In this document: positions 11,928 through 13,169 of the stretch, piece by piece
Layout of the letters: each line of letters begins with the position of its first letter
Position numbering within the stretch: position 1 is the first letter of the stretch
Translations under genes and position numbers: made by a program
DNA from: Bacillota bacterium
GTDB lineage: Bacteria; Bacillota; Clostridia; Oscillospirales; Oscillospiraceae
Direction: 5' to 3'
DNA length: 13,169 bases
Assembly: GCA_009781925.1 (NCBI GenBank)
Contig: WQUU01000122.1
Span: 1-13,169 of the forward strand
The notes under the pieces: generated by a model
The model's database searches: none
What the model saw: the letters and a program-made list of their open reading frames with translations, nothing else
Told to the model about the DNA's origin: nothing

Positions 11928-13145
11928 TTACTTGTTCTGATCTTCCGCGTTTGTCTCCTCGGTCTTCTTGTTAAACTTCTCCAAGACGCCGGCGGCAAAA
12001 CCCCGCCCGCCGATGCCGAAGGAGATCGCGAACGCCACGGCCAGCGCCCCCAAGATACCGATAAAAGCGTACTCCACGATATTGGACGCCAGTTGCAGCT
12101 GATTGAGCGTCATGAATATGGCAAGGAGGAGAATCGCGTACTTGACGATCTTCGCAACGAACTTCGCGCCGGAAGCAAATTTGAGGATGAGCGTCTCCAC
12201 CCAGGAGGCCAGCAGGAATCCGACGCCAAGAATCAGCACGGCGCCGATGACGCTGGGCAGGTAGGCGATGACGGCGAGCCCTACGGTGTTCAGGATGTCG
12301 AGATGCACCACACTGGCCGCCTCAACCGCGAACAGGAGAATGATGATATATTTGACAAACTCCCCGATCACTTTGGACAGCGTGATCTTTCCGGCCTTGT
12401 CGCCGAGCATCTTGTTGAGGAGCCCGTTGAGCCCCGTGGTGGAGAGCAGGTCGGCCAGGAGCTTGCCGACGATCCGCGCGATCGCGACGCCGATCACGAT
12501 CAGGATGATCGCCACAAAAATACTGGGGATGATCGCCAGAATTGAGTTGAGCATGTTCATGGCCGGCGTTGAGATGATCGAGATATTGAGCACCTGGAGC
12601 GCCGCGATGATCACGGGGATCAAGATAAAGATATAGACGATGTTGCCGATCAGCGTGGAAAACGTTACGGTATCCTCACCCTGGGCGATGCCCATCTTGG
12701 CCTGCAGATTGTCAATCTTGGCCTTCTTCAAGAGAGTAGTGAGCACCTGTTTGATGATTTTCGCGAGAAACATGCCGACGACCAGAACCAGAATCGCGCC
12801 CAGGATATTCGGCAGATAGCCGACCAGCGCCGTGGTCATGGCCACGATCGGTGTGGCGACGCCTTCCAGGCCCAGCTTTTGCAGAATACCCGGCAGAAAG
12901 AGGATGAAGACCAGCACAAATATAATTTTCCCGATCAATTCCAGGGAGCCCTTGCCCCCTTCGCCTTCGCCGATACCCCACTTCTCCGTGTACTTTTCAA
13001 GGCCGATTTTTTTGCCGCCCTTGACCACGATGGTCTTTACAAGCCATGCCACAAACAGGGCAAGCGCCAGGAGCAAAATCGCCGCGATGATATTGGGGAG
13101 ACCGCCGAACAGGCTGTTTAAAAACCCTTGTATTGCGTCTACCAC
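11928..13145 (-). CDS. Four-repeat TM_helix (CmpX/mechanosensitive-channel-like) membrane protein
   Basis: A 405-residue, very hydrophobic integral membrane protein built from four tandem units of about 90-95 residues. Each unit begins with the same helix: LPNIIAAILLLALALFVAW (16-34), LPNILGAILVLVVGMFLAK (111-129), IPSIFVAIILIVIGVAIAR (206-224) and LPSVIGAVLILGVGFLLAS (296-314). A second hydrophobic helix follows in each unit (about 71-90, 165-187, 259-280, 331-348). The last helix, AVAFAISFGIGGRGFAAGVL (369-388), resembles the glycine-rich pore-lining helix of MscS, but no cytoplasmic MscS domain follows; the tail is a short acidic and Lys-rich stretch. The form fits the 'conserved TM helix' family linked to mechanosensitive channels and CmpX. 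Channel activity is inferred. Start: GTG at 13143-13145 with GGGAGGG 7 bases upstream. Its promoter lies beyond the right edge. Confidence 0.85.
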   Translation of the reverse strand: MVDAIQGFLNSLFGGLPNIIAAILLLALALFVAWLVKTIVVKGGKKIGLEKYTEKWGIGEGEGGKGSLELIGKIIFVLVFILFLPGILQKLGLEGVATPIVAMTTALVGYLPNILGAILVLVVGMFLAKIIKQVLTTLLKKAKIDNLQAKMGIAQGEDTVTFSTLIGNIVYIFILIPVIIAALQVLNISIISTPAMNMLNSILAIIPSIFVAIILIVIGVAIARIVGKLLADLLSTTGLNGLLNKMLGDKAGKITLSKVIGEFVKYIIILLFAVEAASVVHLDILNTVGLAVIAYLPSVIGAVLILGVGFLLASWVETLILKFASGAKFVAKIVKYAILLLAIFMTLNQLQLASNIVEYAFIGILGALAVAFAISFGIGGRGFAAGVLEKFNKKTEETNAEDQNK

Positions 13146-13169
13146 AGAAAAACCCTCCCAAAAAATTTA

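Noticed and set aside
11179..11940. 253-codon plus-strand frame opposite yceD and rpmF
   Set aside because: It crosses two conserved genes, a perfect minus-strand promoter and a terminator; composition artefact.
1..13169. CRISPR array, tRNA, rRNA, transposase or integrase
   Set aside because: Looked for and not seen: no regularly spaced direct repeats, no cloverleaf-like sequence noticed, and no recombinase motifs in any plausible gene.

Overview
The window looks like chromosomal DNA from a Gram-positive (Firmicutes) Clostridia, probably Oscillospiraceae-like. The evidence is high-GC coding sequence, strong AGGAGG-type ribosome binding sites, sigma-A promoters with 17-base spacers, an S-layer-homology surface protein, RNase Y, and YceD-RpmF and DUF512-Der-PlsY gene pairs in low-GC-phylum style. 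This placement is inference from gene content; no rRNA is present to test it. Eleven genes lie on the minus strand and one small gene lies on the plus strand.

Reading down the minus strand (right to left), the layout is as follows. (1) A four-repeat membrane protein of the mechanosensitive-channel/CmpX 'TM_helix' type (11928-13145) ends at a strong terminator. (2) A perfect-consensus promoter (TTGACA-17-TATAAT) drives the two-gene unit yceD-rpmF (11107-11810), closed by its own terminator. (3) A palindromic dispersed repeat (11001-11068) separates that unit from a DUF512 radical-SAM-type gene, a low-GC pyridoxamine-phosphate-oxidase-like gene, der and plsY (7105-10977). der and plsY overlap by 4 bases. 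The oxidase-like gene appears to have been inserted into an otherwise conserved DUF512-der arrangement. (4) A hairpin cluster is followed by an aldo/keto reductase with a C-terminal ferredoxin-like domain (5862-6989).

(5) A small AT-richer island (about 5249-5860) holds a divergent pair: an XRE-family repressor-like gene (minus) and an unrecognised 75-79-residue helical protein (plus). Between them are two related palindromes sitting in the promoter spacer and just downstream of the -10. The island abuts a 202-bp element with 38-bp terminal inverted repeats (5041-5242), which resembles a MITE. (6) rny, encoding RNase Y (3226-4776), has its own sigma-A promoter and a textbook terminator. (7) A large secreted S-layer-homology protein (126-2915) has its own promoter and a 185-base structured leader, and ends at a hairpin near the left edge.

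Most genes are housekeeping: mRNA decay (RNase Y), ribosome assembly (Der, L32), phospholipid synthesis (PlsY), envelope tension and surface layer. The parts that most merit a second look are the XRE/small-protein switch with its paired operators, the inverted-repeat element beside it, the inserted low-GC gene upstream of der, and the structured leader of the S-layer gene. I saw no tRNA, rRNA, CRISPR array, transposase or integrase.
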